Made by a program: the position numbers and the translations under genes
Source: Hyphomicrobiales bacterium
Lineage (GTDB): Bacteria > Pseudomonadota > Alphaproteobacteria > Rhizobiales > Rhizobiaceae
Direction: 5' to 3'
NCBI GenBank assembly: GCA_900472575.1
Contig: UCIV01000011.1
Location: 62,001 to 126,000, forward strand
Length of the DNA: 64,000 bases
The notes under the pieces: model-generated
What the model was told of the DNA's origin: nothing
Database searches by the model: none
What the model saw: only the letters and a program-made list of their open reading frames with translations
In this document: one piece after another, positions 1-8,494 of the stretch
How positions within the stretch are numbered: the first letter of the stretch is position 1
Layout of the letters: the number at the start of each line of letters is the position of its first letter

Positions 1-100
1 TCCCGTTCTGATCCAGCTGCCGCCAGAGTAAACGCTTTCGAAACCATCCGATGCGTTAATTAGCGATTACGCAGTGATCGGCTCAGGAGGGTATGGATCA
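1..100. other. Upstream region of the patatin-like gene
   Basis: No gene is visible in these first 100 bases. The only functional element seen is an AGGAGG ribosome binding site at about 86-91, which fixes the start of the next gene at 101 rather than at the in-frame GTG at 74. Confidence 0.5.
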
Positions 101-1063
101 ATGCTGAACTGGACTTGGAACCGTTCGGACCGTCAGGCCGCGTCACAGGACACTGTTACGGCTGGCGTCGAAAACCCTTCGCCACCGGTTGTGATTGCCC
201 CTCCCCGTAAAGCAAAACTTTCGCTTGCGCTTGGCGGCGGTGCAGCCCGCGGCTGGGCGCATATCGGCGTCCTGCGGGCGCTCGACGAAGCAGGCATCGA
301 AGTCGGCATGATCGCCGGCACTTCGATCGGCGCACTGGTCGGCGGCTGTTATCTCTCAGGCAAGCTCGATGAACTGGAAGCATTCGCCCGTTCGCTCACC
401 ATGCGCCGCATCGCAGCGCTTCTCGATCTTACCATCGGCGGCGGCGGGTTGTTCGGCGGCATGCGGCTTACTAAGCGAATGCAGGAGCATCTCGAAGGCT
501 TGGCAATTGAGGATCTCGATCGCCCATTTGTGGCGGTTGCGACCGAACTTCTGACCGGACACGAGATCTGGATCTCCAGCGGCTCGCTGATCACCGGCCT
601 GCGCGCATCCTATGCGCTTCCCGGCATCTTCGAACCGGTCAAATGCAACAATCGGACACTGGTCGATGGCGCATTGGTCAATCCGGTGCCGACCTCCGTC
701 TGCCGGGCCTATGAACAGCCGCTCGTCGTCGCCGTGAACCTGAACTACGACGTCTTCGGCCGCTCGGCCGTGGTCAAGCACAACGCGAGCGTCCAGACCT
801 TCGACGAAGTGATCCGCGAACGATCCGACGAGGCCAAGGTCGGCGTCACCGGCACGATGGTACAGGCTTTCAACATAATCCAGGAACGCATTTCGCGCGC
901 CCGCCTCGCAGGAGACCCGCCGGATCTCGCACTTCATCCGCGCCTGAATGATATCGGCCTGTCGGAATTCCACCGCGCGGGTGAAGCGATCGAGCGCGGT
1001 TATGAAGAAACCATGGCGCAGATCGGCGCCTTGAAGCGCATGCAGGAGGTCTTCGCCCGCTAG
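101..1063 (+). CDS. Patatin-like phospholipase family protein (RssA/NTE type)
   Basis: Predicted serine acyl hydrolase acting on phospholipids or lysophospholipids, 320 residues. The patatin signature is complete: oxyanion-hole loop GGGAARG at residues 45-51, nucleophile elbow GTSIG at 73-77 with Ser75, and the dyad Asp189 in DGA (189-191). There is no signal peptide, so a cytoplasmic or membrane-associated enzyme is likely, as in the RssA/YchK subgroup. The ATG at 101 is chosen because AGGAGG lies 9 bases upstream; an in-frame GTG at 74 has no such site. Its physiological substrate cannot be read from the sequence. It stands alone and converges with the CBS gene on the other strand. Confidence 0.9.
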   Translation: MLNWTWNRSDRQAASQDTVTAGVENPSPPVVIAPPRKAKLSLALGGGAARGWAHIGVLRALDEAGIEVGMIAGTSIGALVGGCYLSGKLDELEAFARSLTMRRIAALLDLTIGGGGLFGGMRLTKRMQEHLEGLAIEDLDRPFVAVATELLTGHEIWISSGSLITGLRASYALPGIFEPVKCNNRTLVDGALVNPVPTSVCRAYEQPLVVAVNLNYDVFGRSAVVKHNASVQTFDEVIRERSDEAKVGVTGTMVQAFNIIQERISRARLAGDPPDLALHPRLNDIGLSEFHRAGEAIERGYEETMAQIGALKRMQEVFAR

Positions 1064-1101
1064 AAACGGGCGAAGCAGTTTTCAATGAACAAAGCCGCGC
1101 C

Positions 1102-1536
1102 TCAGCTGGCGATATAGGCCTTCATCTGCTCGGCCTCGAGCTCGACTTCGCGCATGCGCGCCTTCACCACGTCGCCGATGGAGATAATTCCGGCAAGCTT
1201 CCCATCGGTTTCGACCGGTACGTGACGGAAGCGGCCGGCAGTCATCATTTCCATGACCTCTTCCACCGTCTGCTCTTCACGACAGCGCGTCACGCCTGTT
1301 GTCATCATTGTCTGAACCGGCTTTTCGAGCGCGGCAACACCGTGGGTCGCAATCGTCCTGACCAGATCACGTTCTGTGAAGATACCGGCGATACGTCCCT
1401 CCAGACCGGCCACCACGACGGCACCGATCTTCTTTTCGTTCAGAACCGACGCAACCTCCAGCAGCTTCCGGTCTGGTTCGACCGTCTGAACTGCGCGCCC
1501 TTTGGCATCAAGCATCATCTTCACGGTAGTCGACAT
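1102..1536 (-). CDS. CBS domain-containing protein
   Basis: A 144-residue protein made almost entirely of a tandem CBS pair (about residues 10-65 and 73-128), the Bateman fold that binds adenosine nucleotides or related ligands. The second repeat has the typical pattern GRFRHVPV followed by GIISIGDVV. No enzymatic or DNA-binding domain is attached, so it probably acts as a free-standing energy sensor or regulatory subunit; the partner is unknown. The start ATG is preceded by AAGGAG on the minus strand. The rhomboid gene lies 126 bases upstream on the same strand, so co-transcription is possible but not certain. Confidence 0.88.
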   Translation of the reverse strand: MSTTVKMMLDAKGRAVQTVEPDRKLLEVASVLNEKKIGAVVVAGLEGRIAGIFTERDLVRTIATHGVAALEKPVQTMMTTGVTRCREEQTVEEVMEMMTAGRFRHVPVETDGKLAGIISIGDVVKARMREVELEAEQMKAYIAS

Positions 1537-1662
1537 GCCTTCTCCTTACCAATCCACATGGCCAATCACCGTGCCGAACATCTCCTCCTCCGAGACTTCC
1601 GGCACTTTCTCCATACATCTGGAATTGTAGATCGGCCCCGAGGCGAGTTCAAGCCGTGGCAG

Positions 1663-2409
1663 TTACAGCTCACGGTAGCGAATTGGATCAAAAAGCGAGA
1701 ACAGCAGAAAGCCGAAAAGAAAACCGCCTATATGGGCGTCCCAGGCGATATCACCCGCATTGCTGCCAATCAGCGGCAGACCGACGGCTACGAGAATATT
1801 TCCCAAGAACCACATGGCCGTGAAAATAACCACCGTGCGATTCGAAAACGCACCGAGGATCGATTGGCGAGGATAAAGATGCCCATGGGTGCGATCGTAG
1901 CCGCCGCCATCGGGAAAGGCGAAACGGCAGGAGGCCCCCATCAGCGCCGAGACCACACCGGACGCACCGATCAACAGGGTTTCCTCACCCCAGTGAAGGC
2001 CGGCATGAAAGAAAGCAGCTGCGGCTGCGGATAAAACCCAGAAGATCACGTAACGAACGGCACCTATGCGCCGAACGACAGGCGTGCCGAACGCCGCGAG
2101 CCATAATGCATTGAAGGCAATATGCTCCACACTACCGTGAAGAAGCGAATAAGTGACCGGCGTCCAGAGCCATTCATATCCCTGCTCCGACAACGGAAAG
2201 ATGTAGCGGATAGGGGTAAACGCCAGCGTGACGATAAACTCGGCCTGCGCGTCTGCGCTCAGCAGATACTCCTGGACGATATAAAGCGTGGCCAGCAGAA
2301 CCATGCTGGCGAGAAGAATGCCCGGCATATTGAAGACAGGCTGCCTCTCACGCCTACCATTCTGCGCGAATGCATCCTCTTCGGGGGCCATGTCGGGCCT
2401 ATCGTCCAT
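1663..2409 (-). CDS. Rhomboid family intramembrane serine protease
   Basis: Multi-pass membrane protease of 248 residues expected to cleave transmembrane segments within the inner membrane. The catalytic Ser150 sits in GASG, the catalytic His226 in the late helix motif AHIGGF, and the family HxxxN motif is H96-N100 (HIAFN). At least six hydrophobic helices follow a short polar N-terminus of about 28 residues. The ORF stays open upstream to 2610, but the start at 2409 is preferred because GGAAGGA lies about 7 bases before it, while the in-frame ATG at 2427 lacks a ribosome site. Substrates are unknown. It precedes the CBS gene on the same strand. Confidence 0.88.
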   Translation of the reverse strand: MDDRPDMAPEEDAFAQNGRRERQPVFNMPGILLASMVLLATLYIVQEYLLSADAQAEFIVTLAFTPIRYIFPLSEQGYEWLWTPVTYSLLHGSVEHIAFNALWLAAFGTPVVRRIGAVRYVIFWVLSAAAAAFFHAGLHWGEETLLIGASGVVSALMGASCRFAFPDGGGYDRTHGHLYPRQSILGAFSNRTVVIFTAMWFLGNILVAVGLPLIGSNAGDIAWDAHIGGFLFGFLLFSLFDPIRYREL

Positions 2410-2608
2410 GGCCAATCCTTCCGTCATCAGCAGTGAATCAGGAATACAGCAGCGTTCGGGGCTTGAAAAGCCGCGCATACGGGCATGCGACACGCCGCAT
2501 GGGTTCGCCGTTACACCACCCATGCCAACTGGCACGATTTTCGCTGGGTAAAGCCTATCCACACGGTTCCGAGGGGCATTCTGGATCATAATCGAACAGG
2601 ACTGACGC

Positions 2609-3202
2609 ATGCTACATACGGCAACACAAGAAATCTTTAACTACTGGAACGGCTTAAGAGGCAGCCGGCCGGCCCCCTTGCGTTCCCAGATCGATCCGTC
2701 GGCTTTGCGCCGTTTTCTGCCACATCTGTTCATCGTCAATTCGACAGTCTCCGACAGGCCGACTTTCGCGCTTGCCGGGACACGCATCTGCGAACTTTTC
2801 GATCGAGAACTGCGTGGCCTCGACTACACGTTCATGTGGCTCGGTGCGCAAGACGATGAGCCGACGACAATCCTCAAACATGTCCTGTTCTACGAACGCC
2901 CCGCTTTGCTCGACATCAGATTGTCGCATGACGGGCAAGATTACGCCCATGACCTGCTTCTGATGCCTATCCGTTCACAGGGATATCGAAGCGATCGTGC
3001 GCTCGGGGCGCTCGTGCCGCATGAAACCCCGCTCCCTTTCACCGCCCTGCCGGTACGGGGCCTGGCTTTTGAAAGCTGGGGCTTTGTCAAACCGGACGGG
3101 ACGCGACCAACCATCAGCGCCGACAGCAATGTTTCGACAGCAATGCCGATCACCTTTTTTCGCCGACTGGTCGGGCAGAAAGCCGCCCAACCCGGACGAT
3201 AA
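2609..3202 (+). CDS. PAS_5 family (PF07310) PAS domain protein
   Basis: A 197-residue cytoplasmic protein that I assign to the alphaproteobacterial PAS_5 family (PF07310) from its overall pattern: an N-terminal segment reading YWNGLRG, an LRRFLPHLF helix, a core strand FALAGTRICELFDRELRG, and a C-terminal half around LLLMPI. No output domain is attached, so it is presumably a small sensory module whose ligand and partner are unknown. A purine-rich site CAGGA ends 8 bases before the ATG. It is divergent from the rhomboid gene and is followed 83 bases later by the tandem PilZ gene, which suggests a link to signalling or motility. Confidence 0.72.
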   Translation: MLHTATQEIFNYWNGLRGSRPAPLRSQIDPSALRRFLPHLFIVNSTVSDRPTFALAGTRICELFDRELRGLDYTFMWLGAQDDEPTTILKHVLFYERPALLDIRLSHDGQDYAHDLLLMPIRSQGYRSDRALGALVPHETPLPFTALPVRGLAFESWGFVKPDGTRPTISADSNVSTAMPITFFRRLVGQKAAQPGR

Positions 3203-3285
3203 GTCCGGGCGCCGGGACAACCATCTGTTAACTGCCTAATGTTATCTATCTGGTTCAGCATCAGCTCAGAGCCAGACATACTAAC

Positions 3286-3897
3286 ATGTATTCCTTCCAG
3301 CCGGCACAGACCCAGCAGACGCACGCGATCGCTGCCCAGCGCTCGTTTCAGCGCGTCGCGGTCAACGTCGAAGGACGTCTCATGCTGGCTGATCATGAAG
3401 AATACCCCTGCACGGTTATAGACATGTCGCCCGGCGACGTGAACTTTGTCTGCGCCGGACAGCCGCGCCTGAACGAGCGCGTCATAGCCTATCTCGACCA
3501 TCTTGGACGACTTGAAGGCAATGTGATCAGCCTCACCAACGATGGCTTTGTATTGTCAATCAACGCCACCGAGCGAAAGCGCGAGAAGCTGGCAGCCCAG
3601 CTGACCTGGATTGCCAACAAGCACGAGCTTGGCCTGCCGGAAGATCGTCGACACGATCGCCTGATGCCGCGCAACACGCTGACTGAACTGACTCTCGAAG
3701 ATGGCAGCCGCTATTCCTGCCGCCTAATGGACCTTTCCTTGTCGGGCGCAGCTGTCGATGTTGAGATCAGGCCGGTCATCGGAACCCCGGTGCGACTTGG
3801 CAATATGCGCGGCCGCGTCGTCCGCCATTTCATGGAAGGCGTCGCGATCGAATTCGCGTCGGTCCAGTCGCGCGAAGCCCTGACGGAATTCCTCTGA
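3286..3897 (+). CDS. Tandem PilZ domain protein
   Basis: A 203-residue soluble protein with two PilZ-like halves. The second (about residues 120-200) has the c-di-GMP signature: an arginine-rich RHDRLMPR stretch followed by DLSLSG, and a terminal VAIEF strand. The first half (about 10-110) has QRVAVNVEGR followed by DMSPGD, which departs from the D/NxSxxG consensus and may be degenerate. The likely role is a c-di-GMP receptor or adaptor acting on motility, polysaccharide or another effector; no effector domain is present. It follows the PAS_5 gene on the same strand and is followed by a 600-base gap. Confidence 0.82.
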   Translation: MYSFQPAQTQQTHAIAAQRSFQRVAVNVEGRLMLADHEEYPCTVIDMSPGDVNFVCAGQPRLNERVIAYLDHLGRLEGNVISLTNDGFVLSINATERKREKLAAQLTWIANKHELGLPEDRRHDRLMPRNTLTELTLEDGSRYSCRLMDLSLSGAAVDVEIRPVIGTPVRLGNMRGRVVRHFMEGVAIEFASVQSREALTEFL

Positions 3898-4497
3898 CGC
3901 GTTTCGCGAGAATCCAGTTTGGCTCGCCCTACCTCAACTCTTCGCTTTAAAGCTTAAAGCACCTCACCACAGCAAGGCTGCGGACCGTCTGCGCGCGACA
4001 GCACCCTAATCTCCCGATATCATTTTCAGCCGATCGTTCGTTCGTTTCCACGTCCGAAATCGACACGAAAACGGCGGCTCCCCACGCACTGCCGTCCGAA
4101 AATCGGTCAGTATCAAAAAAAATGTATCTTTTCGGGATTTTTTTCCAGGCAATTTTGCAGGCCTAGAAGGGCGTTTTTGCGCGCCGTCAGAGCAATTTGA
4201 ACTGCATTTTCGAAGCCGGTCGAAGCATACACATCCCAGCCGCCTTACGATTGGCGAGAGCACGAACAGACTGACGTGACGAGATTCCAGAGACTTACGA
4301 GAAGGTCGGCCGGATTCGAGTAGAATTTTAGCTAAATTTGCCGCGAATTTTCGTCGTCTTTTATTCAAAAACAACGCGTGTTTTATTCGGTTTTTCGTCA
4401 ATATCTATTACAATAAGCGATTGATTTTACGTCGCTATTTTGCGTTCACTCAAAGGCTTTCCGGCATTGTCTCACCAACCACGGGGAGACAGAAAAA
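3898..4497. other. 600-base AT-rich intergenic region
   Basis: This is one of the longest non-coding gaps in the window. Its central and right parts are clearly richer in A and T than the neighbouring genes, with homopolymer A and T tracts near 4115-4145 and 4360-4400. A 7-base inverted repeat with a 3-base spacer (GCTTTAA / TTAAAGC) lies at 3944-3960. The only long reading frame (minus strand 4006-4401) starts with TTG, has no ribosome site and has an atypical composition, so I do not call it. The region probably carries the promoter of the following protease gene; I cannot place a convincing -35/-10 pair. Confidence 0.5.
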
Positions 4498-5109
4498 ATG
4501 ACGCTTCCGAAAAGACTTGCACAGGTATTCCTGACCGCCGCCATCGCACTCGCAGCTGCCGCACCATCGCTTGCAATGCCGGCCGGTGCCATGCGCGTCA
4601 TCGGCAAAGCGAGCCCGCCGATCGGTCATTACGAATTCTGCAAGACCTATGTCAGCGAATGCAAGCCGCTTAAGGGCGATGCCGGTCCGGTTGCGCTGAC
4701 GGAAGATAATTGGCGCACGCTGCTTGACGTCAACTACACGGTCAACACCGACATCACCCCGATGACCGACCAGGAACTTTACGGCGTCGAGGAGTTCTGG
4801 ACCTACCCAACGACGGCAGGCGATTGCGAGGACTTCGTTCTGCTGAAGCGCAAGATGCTGATGCAGAAGGGCTTTGATGCATCGGACCTGCTGATCACCG
4901 TCGTGCTGCAGCCGAACGGCGAAGGCCATGCCGTCCTCACCGTCCGCACCGATCGCGGCGACTACATCCTCGACAACATGCGCAACAAGGTCCTGCCCTG
5001 GATGGACACGGAATACACCTACCTGAAGCGTCAGGACACAGTTGATCCGTCGCGTTGGGTTAAGCTCCAGGATGGCCGCGCCATCGCCGTCGGCAGCGTC
5101 AGCCAGTAA
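4498..5109 (+). CDS. Secreted transglutaminase-like cysteine peptidase (BTLCP family)
   Basis: A 203-residue exported protein with a signal peptide (about residues 1-26, ending SLA-M). It belongs to the bacterial transglutaminase-like cysteine proteinase family (DUF920), which includes LapG-type periplasmic proteases. The Cys-His-Asp triad is visible: Cys110 in AGDCEDF, His144 in GEGHAVL and Asp159 in YILDN. GGGGAGA precedes the start. Family knowledge suggests periplasmic proteolysis, possibly of a surface adhesin; no LapA/LapD-like gene is nearby, so the substrate is unknown. The next gene, a single-pass membrane protein, lies 121 bases downstream and may be functionally linked. Confidence 0.87.
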   Translation: MTLPKRLAQVFLTAAIALAAAAPSLAMPAGAMRVIGKASPPIGHYEFCKTYVSECKPLKGDAGPVALTEDNWRTLLDVNYTVNTDITPMTDQELYGVEEFWTYPTTAGDCEDFVLLKRKMLMQKGFDASDLLITVVLQPNGEGHAVLTVRTDRGDYILDNMRNKVLPWMDTEYTYLKRQDTVDPSRWVKLQDGRAIAVGSVSQ

Positions 5110-5144
5110 ACAGACCTTAACGAATTCACCAAAAATTAACCCTG

Positions 5145-5163
5145 CCCGCGAGACTATCGCGGG
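5145..5163 (+). terminator. Perfect 7-base stem-loop downstream of the protease gene
   Basis: CCCGCGA and TCGCGGG flank a 5-base loop. No T-tract follows, so this may be a weak terminator, an mRNA-processing structure or a protein site. Confidence 0.3.
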
Positions 5164-5230
5164 TAGAAGCGTTTGGACCCCGTATCCTGTTCCGGTCCCG
5201 CATAACGGCATCTGGACACGGGGCATAACA

Positions 5231-5992
5231 ATGACACGCCGCGCCTCAGCGCAGCAGCAGGAAGACCTGCCACTCATTTCCGATCGATTTCTGCAGCGGC
5301 TGACGCTGGCCACGATCCTGCTCGTTGCAATCATCCTTGCGATCAGCGTCGGTGGCCGCTGGCTTGGCCAGCGCATGGCGCTGGGCGGCCACTCGGAAAG
5401 TGGCGCCATGCTGGCCGTCACCATCGGCGAAGACACGCTGCAGGTTCCCGAAAACACGATTCGATTCGCTGAACAGCGCCGATCCGGCCCGGCAGAGCGT
5501 ATCGACCTCTACCTCACCTGGCCGGGAATGATGGGCTACAGCCATGAACGACGCGACAGCTTCGACAATATCGAACGCCCTGACCTGCTGATTTTCCTGC
5601 AGATTTCCCAGAGTACCATGTCGAAGGACATGTCGGGCCGACTTGAGCCGATCTACACCCAGCTCTTCGGCGGTCCGCCCGAAGCCTACGGCAATGGACT
5701 GACGCTCCATCAGCTGAAGAATACGAGCGGCTACGGCAATGAAGTCCTGCTGACCGCGGAACCTTCCGGCCAGCCGCCTTTCGCCGTGCGCTGCCTTTTG
5801 CCATCGCCGGGCGAGCGCGCCACCAGCGGCGATTGCCAGCGGGATATCCATGTCGGACGCGATCTCACCGTGCTTTATCGATTCTCCAGCAATCTTTTGA
5901 AGGACTGGAATCATATTGATGCCGCAGTTCGGTCTTTTGTCGGCGCGCGGCTTGATGCCACCGGCAGCAACTCCGCCTCGAAAGGCGACTAA
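5231..5992 (+). CDS. Single-pass membrane protein of unknown function
   Basis: I do not recognise a family. From the ATG at 5231 the protein has 253 residues: a polar glutamine-rich N-terminus, one hydrophobic segment at about residues 22-43 (TLATILLVAIILAISVGG), and a soluble presumably periplasmic domain of about 200 residues with no obvious catalytic motif. Two cysteines are present in the C-terminal half (RCLLP and DCQRD), possibly forming a disulfide. The frame is open upstream to 5042, overlapping the protease gene, but the residues before 5231 look like untranslated sequence. It follows the BTLCP protease gene on the same strand. Confidence 0.7.
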   Translation: MTRRASAQQQEDLPLISDRFLQRLTLATILLVAIILAISVGGRWLGQRMALGGHSESGAMLAVTIGEDTLQVPENTIRFAEQRRSGPAERIDLYLTWPGMMGYSHERRDSFDNIERPDLLIFLQISQSTMSKDMSGRLEPIYTQLFGGPPEAYGNGLTLHQLKNTSGYGNEVLLTAEPSGQPPFAVRCLLPSPGERATSGDCQRDIHVGRDLTVLYRFSSNLLKDWNHIDAAVRSFVGARLDATGSNSASKGD

Positions 5993-6105
5993 AATGCTTC
6001 AAATCGAAGTAAGTGGCCGTTCATCATAAACCTCTTGGTAACGCTGTTCTCCTAGATTGCTTCACTAGCAATCCGGGGTGGGGGCACGTCCGGATCTATT
6101 GAAAA

Positions 6106-7623
6106 ATGACAGAATCGATGAGTGCGGCAGTGTTGAAAACCATGTTCCCGGCGTCTCTTCCCAAGAGTGCAGTGAAAACGCAGGCAAAACGCCTCGGATA
6201 CTTCTTCGCAATTGCGTTGTCGCTATCCGCTGTTGCGCAGCCGGCGCATGCGGATCCTAAATATGCAGGCATCGTTGTCGATGCGAAGTCGGGCAAGGTG
6301 CTTTACGGTGAAGATCCGGACGGCCTGCGCTATCCGGCATCGCTCACGAAGATGATGACCCTCTATCTTACATTCGAGGCACTTGAAGCGGGTCGATTCT
6401 CGATTGATTCGAAAGTGCCTGTTTCGGCCAATGCCGCCAAAGAACCCCCGTCCAAGCTCGGCGTGCGCGCCGGTGGCTCGATCACCGTAGACCAGGCAAT
6501 CCGTGCCCTGGTGACTCGCTCCGCCAATGACATGGCGACGGCACTCGGTGAATATGTTGGCGGCTCGGAAGAACGTTTCGCACAGCTGATGACCAACAAA
6601 GCCCGTGCGCTCGGCATGACCCGAACGACTTACCGCAACGCAAACGGCCTACCGAACACCGCACAGATGACGACCGCCCGCGATCAGGCCCGCCTCGGAA
6701 TCGCACTGCGTCAGCATTTCCCGCAGTATTACGGCTATTTCAGCATTCGCTCCTTCCAGTTCGGCAAGCAGACGATCGGCAATCACAATCGCCTCGTCGG
6801 TACCGTCAAGGGCGTAGACGGCATCAAGACGGGCTACACCCGGGCTGCAGGCAGCAACCTTGCCACTTCCGCACAGCTCGACGGACGCTCTATCGTTGCC
6901 GTCGTTCTCGGTGGCCGCTCGAGCGCCGCCCGCGATGCGACAATGCGCAAGCTGGTTGCAGAATATCTGCCCAAAGCTTCCCGCGGCGGCAGTTCCAACC
7001 TGATCGCGCAGACCGCTCCCTCCGTCCCCGCGACGCCGGTTCCGCGCACCCCCGCAGTAATGGCCGAAGTGTCGGAAAGCCGCCAGGTGGCTGCACTCGA
7101 CCTTCCCAATAGCGGCCCGATGCCCGATGCCCGTTACGAACAGCGCGAGCAGCGTCCGACAGCACCACTTGCCGTGCCGAAAGTTGCAGCAGCTGCCTCG
7201 GCCTATGCTGGCGAAAGCGCGCAGAGCAGGTCTGCCACCCAGGCACTTGCCGCAGTCACTCCCCAGGCATCCCTGCCGAAGCGTGAAGCCGCTGCAACCA
7301 GGCGTGACCAGCCTTCAGAACCTGTCGATCAGGTCACCACGGCTTCGACCCGCACAAGTGCGTCGGCTTCGGCCATGTCCGGCTGGGTTATTCAGATTGG
7401 CGTTTCTCCGAGTGAGAAGATGGCTCTCGATCTCCTGCAGAATGCGCAGGATAAAGGCGGCAAGGTATTGCGTTCCGCCAAACCCTTTACGGTCGCCTTC
7501 AGCAACAAGGGCGAACAGATTTACCGCGCCCGCTTTGGTGGCTTCGACGATCAGAAGACCGCGGTGGATGCCTGCAACGTCTTGAAGAAGAAGGGCGTGA
7601 GCTGCTGGGCTTCCATGCAGTAA
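6106..7623 (+). CDS. D-alanyl-D-alanine carboxypeptidase (S11) with C-terminal SPOR domain
   Basis: Penicillin-binding-protein type D,D-carboxypeptidase that trims the terminal D-Ala of peptidoglycan stem peptides in the periplasm, 505 residues. A signal peptide ends near residue 49 (AHA-D). All three active-site motifs are present: SxxK at Ser79-Lys82 (SLTK), SxN at 139-141 (SAN) and KTG at 241-243. A low-complexity Ala/Pro/Thr-rich linker (about 290-420) leads to a SPOR domain (about 423-505), which binds denuded glycan at the division septum. This architecture suggests a division-site enzyme. The start is uncertain: ATG at 6106, 6118 and 6142 are all in frame and none has a strong ribosome site. 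Confidence 0.93.
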   Translation: MTESMSAAVLKTMFPASLPKSAVKTQAKRLGYFFAIALSLSAVAQPAHADPKYAGIVVDAKSGKVLYGEDPDGLRYPASLTKMMTLYLTFEALEAGRFSIDSKVPVSANAAKEPPSKLGVRAGGSITVDQAIRALVTRSANDMATALGEYVGGSEERFAQLMTNKARALGMTRTTYRNANGLPNTAQMTTARDQARLGIALRQHFPQYYGYFSIRSFQFGKQTIGNHNRLVGTVKGVDGIKTGYTRAAGSNLATSAQLDGRSIVAVVLGGRSSAARDATMRKLVAEYLPKASRGGSSNLIAQTAPSVPATPVPRTPAVMAEVSESRQVAALDLPNSGPMPDARYEQREQRPTAPLAVPKVAAAASAYAGESAQSRSATQALAAVTPQASLPKREAAATRRDQPSEPVDQVTTASTRTSASASAMSGWVIQIGVSPSEKMALDLLQNAQDKGGKVLRSAKPFTVAFSNKGEQIYRARFGGFDDQKTAVDACNVLKKKGVSCWASMQ

Positions 7624-7624
7624 T

Positions 7625-7647
7625 GGTGAGGGCCTATGGCCCTCGCC
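7625..7647 (+). terminator. Stem-loop just after the carboxypeptidase stop
   Basis: GAGGGCC / GGCCCTC with a 3-base loop, extended to about ten pairs by one wobble. It begins 2 bases after the stop codon. There is no clear T-tract, so terminator function is likely but not certain. Confidence 0.45.
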
Positions 7648-7710
7648 TCAACACCGGGCCGCAAATGGCTCGGCGAAATCTCGAAATGTAATGTGTAAAC
7701 GGGGTTTCCG

Positions 7711-7989
7711 ATGGGAATGAATGAAAACAGCGCCAATCTCGGTACGGCTCATTTGTCCAGGGCCAGAGGCGTGGCACTCAATCCGCTTCATGAAGCGGCG
7801 ATGCGGCTTGCAGGTCTCGGCCTGACCCGCTCGAAGGAAAAGACCCGGGATCTGGTCTCTCTTCTCCTGAGCCATGGCGCACGCGCCTGGCGGCAGTCGC
7901 AGCCGGAATCAGGTATCCACCTGCATGTGGCAGCACATTCCGGCCGTGTACCGGTCAGAATGAGGCTTCCGGCTAAAACTGAAGTTTAA
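7711..7989 (+). CDS. Small hypothetical protein
   Basis: Unrecognised 92-residue protein, basic and helical (LNPLHEAAMRLAGLGL), with no signal peptide or membrane segment. Codon use matches the neighbours. Its stop codon overlaps the stop codon of the convergent DUF1489 gene by a few bases, a tight arrangement that favours a real gene. The start is ATG at 7711 or the in-frame ATG at 7717; a GGGG stretch about 10 bases upstream could serve as ribosome site. A 75-codon frame on the opposite strand (7648-7875) is considered a shadow. Confidence 0.55.
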   Translation: MGMNENSANLGTAHLSRARGVALNPLHEAAMRLAGLGLTRSKEKTRDLVSLLLSHGARAWRQSQPESGIHLHVAAHSGRVPVRMRLPAKTEV

Positions 7990-8423
7990 AGCAAACCCAG
8001 ATCCGACAGTTCGCGGCGCAGGTCTTCTGGAAGCGCCGCGACATCGTCGCCCAGCGCACCGAGATCGCGCGGCTTTTCCTCATCCTTCAGATAACGCCAG
8101 CCCTGAAACGGTCGCTTCGGCTGCGACGCGGTCTCTATCACTTCCGGGCCTAGAACCAATTCGCATCTCTGAATGCCGTCACCACCGGTAAAGGTGCGCA
8201 GGTCGAGCAAATTTTGCCGGGCGGAAACCTGCCCCTTGATGACCCAATAGAGAGAACCGCCGTCGAGCAGTTCTTCCACGCGCTTGGGAACCATGCGGGT
8301 CGTATGTATGCTGTGCGGCTCGAGGCCGGCAGCCATCGCGGTCAGGGATCGCTCGGAAACCCAGTCTCTCAGATCCTGGATACTGTCGGCGCCGACGCAG
8401 AGCTTGATGAGATGAAGAGCCAT
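7986..8423 (-). CDS. DUF1489 family protein
   Basis: A 145-residue cytoplasmic protein matching the alphaproteobacterial DUF1489 family, recognised from its opening HLIKLCVG, the central TTRMVPKR and the closing FQGWRYL. No biochemical role has been established for the family and no catalytic motif is evident. It lies immediately downstream (71 bases) of the L-serine ammonia-lyase gene on the same strand, so the two may share a transcript, but no functional link is known to me. Confidence 0.82.
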   Translation of the reverse strand: MALHLIKLCVGADSIQDLRDWVSERSLTAMAAGLEPHSIHTTRMVPKRVEELLDGGSLYWVIKGQVSARQNLLDLRTFTGGDGIQRCELVLGPEVIETASQPKRPFQGWRYLKDEEKPRDLGALGDDVAALPEDLRRELSDLGLL

Positions 8424-8494
8424 AATTGGCTTGAAGACCCGCCAAGGCCGCCAGTCAAGTCAAATCCCGACCGGGTCCACAGCGATAAGCGCGT

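Noticed and set aside
4006-4401. A 131-codon minus-strand frame in the AT-rich gap
   Set aside because: TTG start, no ribosome site, very basic and serine-rich composition, no recognisable domain.
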